From the NCBI GenBank assembly GCA_030584185.1, contig CP129495.1, forward strand, positions 889,608 to 953,607: a DNA stretch of 64,000 nt, given 5' to 3'. Positions 46,081-53,901 of the stretch are shown piece by piece (position 1 is the stretch's first letter; each line of letters starts with the position of its first letter). A program made the translations under genes and the position numbers. Below the pieces are notes generated by a model. It did no database searches, was not told the origin of the DNA, and saw only the letters and a list, made by a program, of their open reading frames with translations. This stretch comes from Acidimicrobiia bacterium (GTDB lineage Bacteria; Actinomycetota; Acidimicrobiia; Spongiisociales; UBA11373).

Positions 46081-46524
46081 GGCGGCGATCCCTTCGTCGG
46101 CACCCAGGAACCCCATGCCGTCGGTTGTGGTCGCCTTCACCGAGACGACGTCCCGTGCCAGACCGAGTGCGGCTGCCAGCGAATCCCGGATCTCCTGGCG
46201 ATGTGGCGCCACCCGTACCGTCTCGGCGACCACCGTCACGTCCACCGAGGAGGGGGCGAACCCGGCCGCTTCGAGGCGACCGACGGTGTCGGCGAGCAGG
46301 GCCATGCTGTCGGCGCCTTCCCAGGCAGGATCGTTCGACGGGTAGTGGGTACCGAGATCCCCCAGGGCGGCGGCACCGAGCAAGGCGTCGATGACGGCGT
46401 GCGCTGCCACGTCGCCGTCGGAGGTGGCCTCCACACCGCGGGTTGCGTCGACGACCACCCCGGCGAGAAGCACCTTCCCCGAAGGAGAGAAGCGGTGGGC
46501 GTCGAAGCCCCAGCCAACCCTCAC
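46051..46524 (-). CDS. ispF: 2-C-methyl-D-erythritol 2,4-cyclodiphosphate synthase IspF
   Basis: The 157-residue protein has the IspF pattern: GWGFDAHRF (metal ligands Asp and His), SDGDVAAHAVIDALLGAAALGDLGTHYPSNDP (third metal ligand His in the AHA segment) and TTTDGMGFLGADEGIAASAVA. It forms the cyclodiphosphate in the MEP isoprenoid pathway. Length is normal for this homotrimeric enzyme. GTG at 46524 overlaps the ispD stop by 4 nt (GTGA), a common arrangement for these two steps. Confidence 0.96.
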   Translation of the reverse strand: MRVGWGFDAHRFSPSGKVLLAGVVVDATRGVEATSDGDVAAHAVIDALLGAAALGDLGTHYPSNDPAWEGADSMALLADTVGRLEAAGFAPSSVDVTVVAETVRVAPHRQEIRDSLAAALGLARDVVSVKATTTDGMGFLGADEGIAASAVAVVVEG

Positions 46525-47129
46525 GGCAGCATCCTCGTCAGCAGCTCGAGATCGCCGGGCCGGGTGACCTTCAGGTTGGCGGGATCCCCGGCGACCACGG
46601 CGACCCGCCCTCCCCACAGTTCCACCAGGTAGGCGTCGTCGGGGGCATCCCCCGGATGGGCCGCATGTGCCGCTCGCAGCGACTCGATCACGAACCCCTG
46701 AGGGGTCTGCACCGTCGCCAGGCCGTCGCGCTCGACGGTGCCCTCCACGACGCCATCCCCGACGCGTTTGACCGTGTCGGTCACATCGAGGGCGGGCACG
46801 ACGCCGTCGACGTCGCCGACCCCGAGCCGGGCGATGACGGAGGTGACGAGTTCGGACCCGGCCAGCGGACGCGCTGCGTCGTGAATCACCACATGGGTGG
46901 CGTCTGGGGGAAGCGCGCTCAGGCCGGCCGCCACCGAATCGCGCCGCCGATCACCGCCGGGGATCCCACCAGGAATGGGTCCCACGACGATCACCTCGTC
47001 GACGCCGCCGGCTTGCAGGGCATCGAGCGCCCACACCCAGAGCGGGCGGCCGCCGAGAGTGGCCTGGACCTTGGGCCCGCCGAAACGCTCCCCGCGCCCG
47101 GCGGCCAGCAGGATTCCGTGGACGATCAC
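46521..47129 (-). CDS. ispD: 2-C-methyl-D-erythritol 4-phosphate cytidylyltransferase IspD
   Basis: The 202-residue nucleotidyltransferase has LLAAGRGERFGGPKVQATLGG (CTP-binding loop), RRDSVAAGL, VVIHDAARPL, TVQTPQGFV and a C-terminal NLKVTRPGDLEL, all IspD hallmarks. It activates MEP with CTP in the MEP isoprenoid pathway. Slightly shorter than the E. coli enzyme (236). GTG at 47129 overlaps the stop of the PIN/TRAM gene by 4 nt. The genes carD, PIN/TRAM, ispD and ispF form one operon, as in other actinobacteria. Confidence 0.95.
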   Translation of the reverse strand: MIVHGILLAAGRGERFGGPKVQATLGGRPLWVWALDALQAGGVDEVIVVGPIPGGIPGGDRRRDSVAAGLSALPPDATHVVIHDAARPLAGSELVTSVIARLGVGDVDGVVPALDVTDTVKRVGDGVVEGTVERDGLATVQTPQGFVIESLRAAHAAHPGDAPDDAYLVELWGGRVAVVAGDPANLKVTRPGDLELLTRMLP

Positions 47130-48184
47130 GCCGCCAGTCTGCCGAAGAAGAGGCGGCCGATGCTGGTTCGCAGCGCCCCGGCGATCTCGACGACGACGGT
47201 GTCGCCCACCAAGGAGGCCGCCCCCTCCACCACCACCATCGTGCCGTCGTCCATGTACCCGACTCCTTGGCCGGGCTCCGAACCGGGCCGTTCGATGAGG
47301 AGCGATACCTGATCGCCCGCCATGGGGCCGCCACGCAGCGAGTCGCCGAGCGACTGCACATCGAGCACCGCCACACCCCGCAGGGCGGCGTGGCGGGCCA
47401 GGTTGTGATCGGTGGTCGCCAGGGTGGCATCCAGGTCGGCGGCGAGGGCGATCACCTTGGCATCCACATCGGGAAACTCCGGGTACTGGCGTGGATCCAC
47501 CCGCAGCTCGATCCCGGGCACCGTGGTGAGGGCATCGAGCACATCGAGGCCCCGGCGCCCACGCTTGCGACGGTTGATGTCTCCCGAGTCGGCGATCCCC
47601 TGCAGCTCCTCGAGCACGAATCCGCCGATGCGCAGCTCGCCCCTCACCAGGCCGGCGCGGGCGAGTTCCAACAGCCGACCGTCGATGGCCGCCGAGGTGT
47701 CGACCACGAAGCAGTCCATCCGGCCCACCGGTTCGGACGGGGCGGTGCGGCGGCTGCCCAATCCGGCGGCGGCAAGCAGATCCTCGGAGCGGGCGGCGAA
47801 CACTCGGGCTCCGAGAGCGGCGAGGACGATCACCAGGAAGGCGGCGATGAACCAGCCGAGGATGTCGGGGAGCAGCACGATGGCAGGCACGGCGCTCACC
47901 GCTCCGAGAAGCAGGCCGGCGATCAGGCCGAACCCTCCAGCGAAGAGTTGGGCCCCGCTGGCATGCTCCAGCGCCACCGGTGCGCGATCGATCCCGCGTC
48001 GCACCAGGCGTCCGATCAGGCCACCGGCCACGTACCCGATCCCGGCGCCGATGACGGCCCCGAACACGGCAGAGGTGTCGGGATCGCGCGCCACCTCCAC
48101 CCAGTCGGGCGCTCCCTGGCCGACCAGGTAGCCGGCTGCCGTGGCAGCGAGCGTCACCACCAGGCGCACGGCCTCGATGATCAT
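47126..48184 (-). CDS. PIN-TRAM membrane protein, YacL-like
   Basis: The 352-residue protein has four N-terminal helices (residues about 5-22, 40-60, 80-105 and 108-128), a PIN nuclease-like domain starting VVDTSAAIDGRLLELARAGLVRG with acidic residues at the expected metal site (Asp in VVDTSAAIDGR, ATLATTDHNLA), and a C-terminal TRAM domain (GQGVGYMDDGTMVVVEGA...VGDTVVVEIAG). This is the YacL architecture found between carD and ispD in many Gram-positives. It may act on RNA near the membrane. The ATG at 48184 is 4 nt after the carD stop. Confidence 0.9.
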   Translation of the reverse strand: MIIEAVRLVVTLAATAAGYLVGQGAPDWVEVARDPDTSAVFGAVIGAGIGYVAGGLIGRLVRRGIDRAPVALEHASGAQLFAGGFGLIAGLLLGAVSAVPAIVLLPDILGWFIAAFLVIVLAALGARVFAARSEDLLAAAGLGSRRTAPSEPVGRMDCFVVDTSAAIDGRLLELARAGLVRGELRIGGFVLEELQGIADSGDINRRKRGRRGLDVLDALTTVPGIELRVDPRQYPEFPDVDAKVIALAADLDATLATTDHNLARHAALRGVAVLDVQSLGDSLRGGPMAGDQVSLLIERPGSEPGQGVGYMDDGTMVVVEGAASLVGDTVVVEIAGALRTSIGRLFFGRLAA

Positions 48185-48188
48185 CTCA

Positions 48189-49058
48189 TCACTCCGCTTC
48201 TTCGGCTTCTACCTTTGGAAGTGCCCGATCGAGACGCTTCATTGCATCTTCTTCGGTCAGTTTCAGGGCGAACCGAAGCTCGGAAGCGAGAATCAGCCGG
48301 GCCTTGGACAGCATCCGCTTCAGTGCCGGCGAGATCCCCTTGGTCTGCTGGGCGAAGGTCAGGTCGCGAACCACCTCGGCGACCTGATAGATGTCGCCAC
48401 TGTTGATCTTCTCGGTGAGCAGCTTGTACCAGCGGCTCCAGTTGGCTCCGGCCTCCTCGGGCTCGGTGCGGAACACGGCCAGGACCCGATTTGCGGCCGC
48501 CTTCGAGATCACGGGGCGAACGCCGAGGTCCAGGGCGCGTGAAGCCGGGACCCTCAGGATGAGCTGGTCGATGGCCACCTGAAGCACGTAGAACTCGGCC
48601 GACTTGCCCTCGAACGGACGCTTCTCGATGTCGATGATCGTGGCGGCCCCGTGATGGGGGTACACCACCTTGTCGCCCTTGGCGAACGGCAGCACCACCT
48701 TCTTGGAACGCCTCGGGGCCGGGGCGGTTTCCGGCTTCGCCGCAGGCTTCTTCGCCGCAGCAGCCTTGGTGGCAGGCTTCTTCGCCGCAGCAGCCTTGGT
48801 GGCAGGCTTCTTCGCCGCAGCGGCCTTGGCCGGAGCCTTCTTGGCCGCAGCGGCCTTGGCCGGAGCCTTCTTGGCCGCAGCAGCCTTGGCCGGAGCCTTC
48901 TTGGCCGCAGCAGCCTTGGCCGGAGCCTTCTTGGCCGCAGCAGCCTTGGCCGGAGCCTTCTTGGCCGCAGCAGCCTTGGCCGGGGCCTTCTTGGCCGCAG
49001 CAGCCTTGCTCACCGCAGGGGCGGGCGTGGCATCGGGGGTGTTCTTCTTGGCGCTCAT
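48189..49058 (-). CDS. carD: CarD-family regulator with N-terminal histone H1-like tail
   Basis: The 289-residue protein has two parts. Residues 19-108 are nine tandem decapeptides: six AAAAKKAPAK, two AAAAKKPATK and one AAAAKKPAAK, giving an unstructured, very basic tail like histone H1 or the tail of mycobacterial HupB. Residues about 122-285 form a normal CarD: polymerase-interacting domain (FAKGDKVVYPHHGAATIIDIEKR) and helical DNA-binding domain (ANWSRWYKLLTEKINSGDIYQVAEVVRDL). CarD binds RNA polymerase and stabilises open complexes, especially at rRNA promoters. Typical actinobacterial CarD is about 160 residues and has no such tail. ATG at 49058; TACGAT at 49084-49089 gives a short leader. 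First gene of the operon with PIN/TRAM, ispD and ispF. Confidence 0.92.
   Translation of the reverse strand: MSAKKNTPDATPAPAVSKAAAAKKAPAKAAAAKKAPAKAAAAKKAPAKAAAAKKAPAKAAAAKKAPAKAAAAKKAPAKAAAAKKPATKAAAAKKPATKAAAAKKPAAKPETAPAPRRSKKVVLPFAKGDKVVYPHHGAATIIDIEKRPFEGKSAEFYVLQVAIDQLILRVPASRALDLGVRPVISKAAANRVLAVFRTEPEEAGANWSRWYKLLTEKINSGDIYQVAEVVRDLTFAQQTKGISPALKRMLSKARLILASELRFALKLTEEDAMKRLDRALPKVEAEEAE
48735..49004 (-). repeat. Nine in-frame 30-bp tandem repeats in carD
   Basis: The unit on the plus strand is about ttggccgcagcagccttggc plus ggagccttc-type sequence, with single-base differences between copies. It encodes the AAAAKK(A/P)(P/A)xK decapeptide. Copy number is likely variable between strains. 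Confidence 0.9.
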
Positions 49059-49083
49059 GCCTCAGGGGGGGGACGGGGCTGCC

Positions 49084-49089
49084 ATCGTA
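49084..49089 (-). promoter_or_regulatory. -10 hexamer of the carD operon
   Basis: TACGAT on the minus strand predicts transcription from about 49077, leaving a leader of about 19 nt with GAGG before the ATG at 49058. Confidence 0.4.
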
Positions 49090-49159
49090 ACGGCTTGCGG
49101 TGCCGCCTCCCGCCACCATCCCCGCAGCGGATGCCAAGGAGACCCAATCACCGCCGCCC

Positions 49160-50221
49160 TCAGTCCTCCTCGAACTCCCAGGTGCGGGTGGTGTCGAGCA
49201 GGCGGTCGAAGTAGTGGCGAAGCTGGCGGGCGCGCGCCCTGCCCACCCCCTCCACCTGATCGAGCTCGGCGACCGATGCAAAGAGCAGCTTCTGCAGGGT
49301 GCCGAAGTGGCTGATCAACGAACCCTTGACGGCCTCCGGGAGCCTCGGGATCCGCTCCAGGATCCGATAACCCCTCGGGCGGGCCGGGCTCTCCATCGGC
49401 CCCAGGTCGAGCAGGCCGGCGACCCGGGTCTCATCACCCAGGTGTTCCGTGGACAGGGTTTCGAGGACCGCCAGCGGCTGGGGCTGCTTGGGCGGGTACT
49501 TGCGGCTGTAGTCGCCGTAGACCATGGCGGCCATCTCGGTGACCCCGGAGAGCAGGTCGAACAGCTGCAGCCGGATGAGCTCACCCTCGCCGCCCAGCTC
49601 AACCGCGTAGTGCTCCAGGTCGGTGCCGATTCGATACACCAGGGCGGCGCGCTGCAGGAACTGCACGACATCCCTGTTGACCACGATGTCATCCACCTCG
49701 AGCTGGGTGAGCCGGTCCTCATCGTCGGAAAGGCGGCGCCGGAATCGTTCCAGGGTGAGGAGATTCTGGTTGGCCTGGGCGAGCAGCACGGTAGGGCTGA
49801 GAAGCTCGAACTGGGACCGGCCGGCGTACACGGTGACCGTCTGGCGATCCTCGCTGATCACCACGACCGGCCGTCCGGTCTGGATGGCGGTCCGCTCGGC
49901 GGTGCGATGCCGGGTCCCGGTCTCGTTGGTGACGATCGACGGATCCGGGATCAGGTGCACGTTGGCCCGATAGATCACCTCCGCCCCTTCGTCGGTGATC
50001 ACGGCGCCATCCATCTTCGCCAGCTCGGCGAGGCGGGCCGGACCGAAGTCGGCACCGTTGAGGTGGAAGCCCCCGGTGCAGATGGACTCGACGTCCCGGC
50101 CGTAGCCGAGGACGATCAGGGCGCCGGTCCTCTGGCGGAGAATCAGCTCGATGGCGTTGCGCAGCGGTGTCCCCGGGGCCAGGGCGCGCCTGATGTCGAG
50201 AGTCGGGTCCTTCGTGGGCAT
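49160..50221 (-). CDS. disA: Diadenylate cyclase DisA
   Basis: The 353-residue protein has the diadenylate cyclase (DAC) domain at residues about 10-145 with DGA (71-73) and GTRHRTAER (RHR at 104-106), a helical linker and a C-terminal helix-hairpin-helix part (LDQVEGVGRARARQLRHYFDRL). It makes c-di-AMP from two ATP as an octamer that scans DNA for branched structures. Length equals that of the usual DisA (about 355). ATG at 50221 is 15 nt after the radA stop, so the two are co-transcribed, as usual. Confidence 0.96.
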   Translation of the reverse strand: MPTKDPTLDIRRALAPGTPLRNAIELILRQRTGALIVLGYGRDVESICTGGFHLNGADFGPARLAELAKMDGAVITDEGAEVIYRANVHLIPDPSIVTNETGTRHRTAERTAIQTGRPVVVISEDRQTVTVYAGRSQFELLSPTVLLAQANQNLLTLERFRRRLSDDEDRLTQLEVDDIVVNRDVVQFLQRAALVYRIGTDLEHYAVELGGEGELIRLQLFDLLSGVTEMAAMVYGDYSRKYPPKQPQPLAVLETLSTEHLGDETRVAGLLDLGPMESPARPRGYRILERIPRLPEAVKGSLISHFGTLQKLLFASVAELDQVEGVGRARARQLRHYFDRLLDTTRTWEFEED

Positions 50222-50236
50222 CCGGCGGCGAGGCTA

Positions 50237-51556
50237 CTACGAGCGGCCGGAACCGGCTCCCCGCAACCCGGCCTCGGCCAGGATCTCCTCGATTCGAGCA
50301 TGCCCGTTGCCGCCTGCGGCGTACACGCTGGCGATCCCGAGGCGCTTCACCTCGGACCGGCGCTGATCGCCGTGGGCCACGGTTCGCACCTCGCCGGTGA
50401 GGCCCACCTCCCCCCATGCGGCAGCGGCGCCGATCCCGCGATCGAGCAGCGAAGAGGCCAGAGCCAGCGCCACCGCCAGATCGGCTCCCGGGTCGCGCAC
50501 CCGGATCCCACCCACCACCGCCACGTAGACGTCATGGGCAGAAAAGGAGAGCCCTGCGTGGCGTTCCAACACCGCCACCACCTGACTCACGCGCGCCGCC
50601 TCCAACCCCTTGACGGAACGGCGCGGCTGCGGGGCCGTGGAGGCGATGACCAGCGCCTGGACCTCCAACAGCAGGGGACGCCTGCCGTCGACGGCCGGGA
50701 ACACCACGCTGCCGGGGACCGACCCGAGATGTTCGGAGAGCAGCAGCCCCGCCGGGTCGACGACCTCCACGAATCCCCCATCTCCCATCTCGAACAGGCC
50801 GACCTGGTGGGTGGGTCCGAAGCGGTTCTTGAAGCCGCGCAGCAGGCGCAGTCCCCTCTCGGGATCGCCCTCCAGGTACAGCACCACGTCGACGGCATGC
50901 TCCAGGAGCTTGGGGCCGGCGATGGCGCCCTCCTTGGTGACGTGCCCGATCAGCACCAGCGGGGTGCCCGACTCCTTGGCGTGATGAATGAGCCTTGCCG
51001 CCGCCTCGCGCACCTGTGCCGGCCCACCCGGGGTGCCTCCCAACTCGCGGGCGGCGATCGCCTGCACCGAGTCGACCACCAGCAGGTCGGGCCGCACCTC
51101 GGTGGCGGCGGCGATGATCGAGTCGACGTCGCTCTCCGCGGAGAGCATGACACCGGGATCGGCTATCCCCAGCCGGCGCGCCCTGAGCCCCACCTGGTCC
51201 AAGGACTCCTCGGCCGACGCCACCAGGCACCGCCCTCCGCCGGCAGCCAGCGAGGCGGCCGCCTGGAGCAGGAGGGTGGACTTGCCGACGCCGGGCTCAC
51301 CGGCGAGAAGAATGGCGGCCCCGGCAACCAGGCCACCGCCGAGCACCCGATCGAACTCGTCGATGCCGACCGGCCTGCGGGCCGGGGCGGTGGCGCCGGC
51401 ATCGCCCACCGGGACGACTCGGGCGGCGGGGCGCCCCTGGCGTCCCCTGGCCGAGCGGGACTCCACCTCGGTGAGGCCACCATCGGCGCGGCACTGGGGG
51501 CAGAACCCCATCCACTTTGGGCTCTCGTAGCCGCACGATTCGCAGCGGTACCTCAC
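50237..51556 (-). CDS. radA: DNA repair protein RadA
   Basis: The 439-residue protein has an N-terminal zinc finger (Cys5, 8, 19, 22), the RecA-like ATPase with Walker A GEPGVGKST (86-94), the RadA-specific KNRFG (243-247) and a C-terminal Lon-protease-like domain (VYVAVVGGIRVRDPGADLAVALALASSLLD). RadA drives branch migration of recombination intermediates and pairs with DisA in branched-DNA processing. ATG at 51556 is 9 nt past the stop of the small membrane protein gene at 51566. Confidence 0.96.
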   Translation of the reverse strand: MRYRCESCGYESPKWMGFCPQCRADGGLTEVESRSARGRQGRPAARVVPVGDAGATAPARRPVGIDEFDRVLGGGLVAGAAILLAGEPGVGKSTLLLQAAASLAAGGGRCLVASAEESLDQVGLRARRLGIADPGVMLSAESDVDSIIAAATEVRPDLLVVDSVQAIAARELGGTPGGPAQVREAAARLIHHAKESGTPLVLIGHVTKEGAIAGPKLLEHAVDVVLYLEGDPERGLRLLRGFKNRFGPTHQVGLFEMGDGGFVEVVDPAGLLLSEHLGSVPGSVVFPAVDGRRPLLLEVQALVIASTAPQPRRSVKGLEAARVSQVVAVLERHAGLSFSAHDVYVAVVGGIRVRDPGADLAVALALASSLLDRGIGAAAAWGEVGLTGEVRTVAHGDQRRSEVKRLGIASVYAAGGNGHARIEEILAEAGLRGAGSGRS

Positions 51557-51565
51557 GCGCCGAGG

Positions 51566-51682
51566 CTACAGACGGCGTGCGACGAAGAACAGGCCGAGGG
51601 CGATGATCCCGACGAGGAGGACGACGCCGCCCACGTAGCCCAGGGCGGTCCACTGTTCGGCTTCACGAATCGTGGCGAGCAT
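51566..51682 (-). CDS. Small single-TM protein upstream of radA
   Basis: A 38-residue protein MLATIREAEQWTALGYVGG... followed by one hydrophobic helix (VVLLVGIIALGLFFVARRL). Its stop is 9 nt from the radA start, so it would be the first gene of the radA-disA operon. There is no convincing ribosome site before the ATG at 51682, and the evidence is only the hydrophobic helix with basic C-terminus and the position. A minus-strand hexamer TATTGT lies about 30 nt upstream. Confidence 0.42.
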   Translation of the reverse strand: MLATIREAEQWTALGYVGGVVLLVGIIALGLFFVARRL

Positions 51683-51752
51683 CTGAAGGGGAGGTCGAGA
51701 TCCGTGGCACAATAGCCGCTCGCATCCGATCAGCCGGAGAACACAGGCGCGC

Positions 51753-52601
51753 ATGGGAAAAGACGACACTCTGGAGCCGTTCGACGACATCTTCGAGCCG
51801 TTCGGGCTGGAAGGGGCGCCGGCGGGAGACGCCCCCAAGGAGGTGCCGATTCGGCGCCCGACGACCGTGCCGGCACGGGGGCCCGACGCCCTGGTGTGTG
51901 CTTCTTGCGGGAGCCCCAACGATGCTGCCAACCGTCACTGCGAGAGATGCGGCGCTCGCCTGGTCCGCTCGCAGATGCCGGTCGCCCCGCAGCCGATGCT
52001 GCGCACAACCGCCGGCGCGAGAGCCCTCATCGTGCTCTCCGCAGTTGTTCTCGCCGTCGCCCTCATGGCGCTGGTGGTCAATCTCTTCAGTGGCAACGGC
52101 ACGGCCGAACCGACCGAGACCACCCTGGCGTCGAGCAGCTCGATCGTCCCGGTCGCCATCACCGAGCTGCAGCCGATCCGGGTGAGCTGCACCGCGGAAC
52201 TCGAAGCGTTCCCGTGCACAGCACTCATCGACGGCGACCCTTCGACATCGTGGAACGGTCCCGACGGTGGGATCGGCGCCGAGATCACCTTCTTCTTCTC
52301 CCCGCCGGTGCAGATCACCGAGATGGTGATCCAGAACGTCCAGGACGAGTGCCGCTTCCTGCGCAACCATCGAATGAAGGGGGTGGAGGTCCTGGTGAAC
52401 GACCTCACCCAGGCCGCGGTCAAGACCCTGGACGACAGCCGCAGCGAGCAGCGCATCGAGATCCGGTCGCTGAGCACCTCCAGCCTCACGCTGCGCATCA
52501 CATCGGGGTACATCGGCCAGACCTGCGACGGCAAGGAGCCGTTCGCTGAGATGGCGGCCGAGGACGTGTTCTTCTGGGGCCGACCCACCCCGGAGGGTTA
52601 G
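51753..52601 (+). CDS. Zinc-ribbon membrane protein with discoidin-like domain
   Basis: The 282-residue protein has an acidic start, a zinc ribbon (CASCGSPNDAANRHCERCGARL, residues about 49-70), one helix (ALIVLSAVVLAVALMALVVNLF, about 90-111) and an external domain with CTALIDGDPSTSWNGPDGGIGAEITFFFSPPVQITEMVIQNV. This 'DGxxxTxW' pattern is that of discoidin/F5-8 C and NADase-type glycan-binding domains. The protein probably links a cytosolic zinc ribbon to an external carbohydrate-binding domain; a sensing or wall-associated role is inference. ATG at 51753; the promoter region is shared with the radA operon. Confidence 0.75.
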   Translation: MGKDDTLEPFDDIFEPFGLEGAPAGDAPKEVPIRRPTTVPARGPDALVCASCGSPNDAANRHCERCGARLVRSQMPVAPQPMLRTTAGARALIVLSAVVLAVALMALVVNLFSGNGTAEPTETTLASSSSIVPVAITELQPIRVSCTAELEAFPCTALIDGDPSTSWNGPDGGIGAEITFFFSPPVQITEMVIQNVQDECRFLRNHRMKGVEVLVNDLTQAAVKTLDDSRSEQRIEIRSLSTSSLTLRITSGYIGQTCDGKEPFAEMAAEDVFFWGRPTPEG

Positions 52602-52623
52602 GCCCGGAGGCGAGGCAGGATCC

Positions 52624-53901
52624 TCAGTCCTTGATGTACGGCTTGCCGTCCGCCGCCGGCGGACGGCTCCGCCCCACGACGCCGGCCACCACGACGATCG
52701 TCACCACATAGGGGACCATCGACAGGAACTCCGACGGGATCGGTGTGCCCAGGACGCCCAGCTTCTGCTGGATGGCACGGGCGAAGCCGAACACCAGGCC
52801 GGCGCCGAGTGCCCCGAACGGCATCCAGCGGCCGAAGATCATCGCCGCCAGCCCGATGTAGCCGATCCCTGCGGTCAGGTTCTCCTCGAACCTGGAAACC
52901 TGGGAGAGCGTCAGGAAGGCGCCACCGAGCCCTGCGATCAGACCGCCGAGGATCGTGGCGCGGTATCGGACCCGGAAGACGTCGATGCCCACGGTGTCCG
53001 CCGCCTTGGGATGCTCCCCGACGGCCCGGGCCCTGAGGCCCCACCTCGTATAGAACAGCCCGAAGTGGAGTACGGCGACGATCCCGAACATGGCGTAGAC
53101 GAGGATGTTGTGGTCGAAGAACACCGGGCCCAGCACCGGGATGTCGCCGAGGACGGGGATCTTGAACGAGGTGAACCGTCCCGGCGAGTTCAGGCTCGGA
53201 GACGCCGCCAGCACCCGTCGCGCCAGGAAAGAGGTCAGCCCCAGGGCGAACATGTTGATCACCACGCCGGCGATGATCTGGTCGATCCGGTACCGGATGG
53301 CGAGCACGGCGAGGACGGCGCCGAGAACTGCCCCGGTCAGGATGGCGGCAAGTAGGCCCACCCAGATCCCCCAGGCCGATCCGACGATGGTGCCCACGAA
53401 GGCTGCGGTGAGCAGCTGCCCCTCGATGGCGATGTTGATCACCGCCACCCGCTCGCTGGTCAGACCGGACAGGGCCCCGAGCGTCACCGGCACCGACAGG
53501 ATCACCGTGGAGCGCAGCATGCCCACCAGGCTGAACTGCTTGCCCACCGCCGCCCAGGTGAGGAATGCCAGGGCGAAGAGGGTGAGACCGACCGCCAGGG
53601 CGACGTTGGTCCAGCGCAGGTGTGAGCGCCGCAACACCCAGCCCCCGAGGAAGGCGATGACGGCGGCGGCGACCAGCGACAGCCAGCGCGCATCCACCAC
53701 CCAGGCGAGATCCTGGAACCGACCTCCGGGCAGAGACAGGTTGAAGGTGGATCGCGCCCCCGCTTCGGCTCCGAACCCGAAGGCCCATGCGGTGAACCCG
53801 GCGAGCAGGAGCATGACGATGCCGATGGCGGTCGCCCGCCGCTGCTCGGGCGTCGCCCGGGCGGTGGCCTTGGGGACCGAGGTGGCGGGGCTGTCGGTCA
53901 C
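52624..53901 (-). CDS. Nucleoside ABC importer permease 2 (BmpG/YufQ-type)
   Basis: The 425-residue permease has an N-terminal cytosolic region of about 25 residues, two extra helices, then the BPD_transp_2 core of about eight helices (residues 130-410), with VTLGALSGLTSERVAVINIAIEGQLLTAAFVG (the conserved start of this family) and GYIGLAAMIFGRWMPFGALGAGLVFGFARAIQ near the end. It works with the permease at 53898, the ATPase at 55088 and the lipoproteins at 56701/57938 to import nucleosides. GTG at 53901 overlaps the other permease stop by 4 nt. Confidence 0.9.
   Translation of the reverse strand: MTDSPATSVPKATARATPEQRRATAIGIVMLLLAGFTAWAFGFGAEAGARSTFNLSLPGGRFQDLAWVVDARWLSLVAAAVIAFLGGWVLRRSHLRWTNVALAVGLTLFALAFLTWAAVGKQFSLVGMLRSTVILSVPVTLGALSGLTSERVAVINIAIEGQLLTAAFVGTIVGSAWGIWVGLLAAILTGAVLGAVLAVLAIRYRIDQIIAGVVINMFALGLTSFLARRVLAASPSLNSPGRFTSFKIPVLGDIPVLGPVFFDHNILVYAMFGIVAVLHFGLFYTRWGLRARAVGEHPKAADTVGIDVFRVRYRATILGGLIAGLGGAFLTLSQVSRFEENLTAGIGYIGLAAMIFGRWMPFGALGAGLVFGFARAIQQKLGVLGTPIPSEFLSMVPYVVTIVVVAGVVGRSRPPAADGKPYIKD

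Noticed and set aside
48735-49004. Tandem 30-bp repeats considered as a CRISPR array
   Set aside because: The repeats are contiguous without unique spacers, are in frame and encode the CarD tail.
48651-49314. Plus-strand frames with regular Ala/Leu/Phe repeats that look like a repeat membrane protein
   Set aside because: They are the reverse reading of the Ala/Lys repeats in carD. The CarD domain fixes the real frame.
49100-51715. Plus-strand reading frame of 871 codons opposite disA and radA
   Set aside because: DisA and RadA carry all their motifs on the minus strand; the opposite frame has no recognisable feature.
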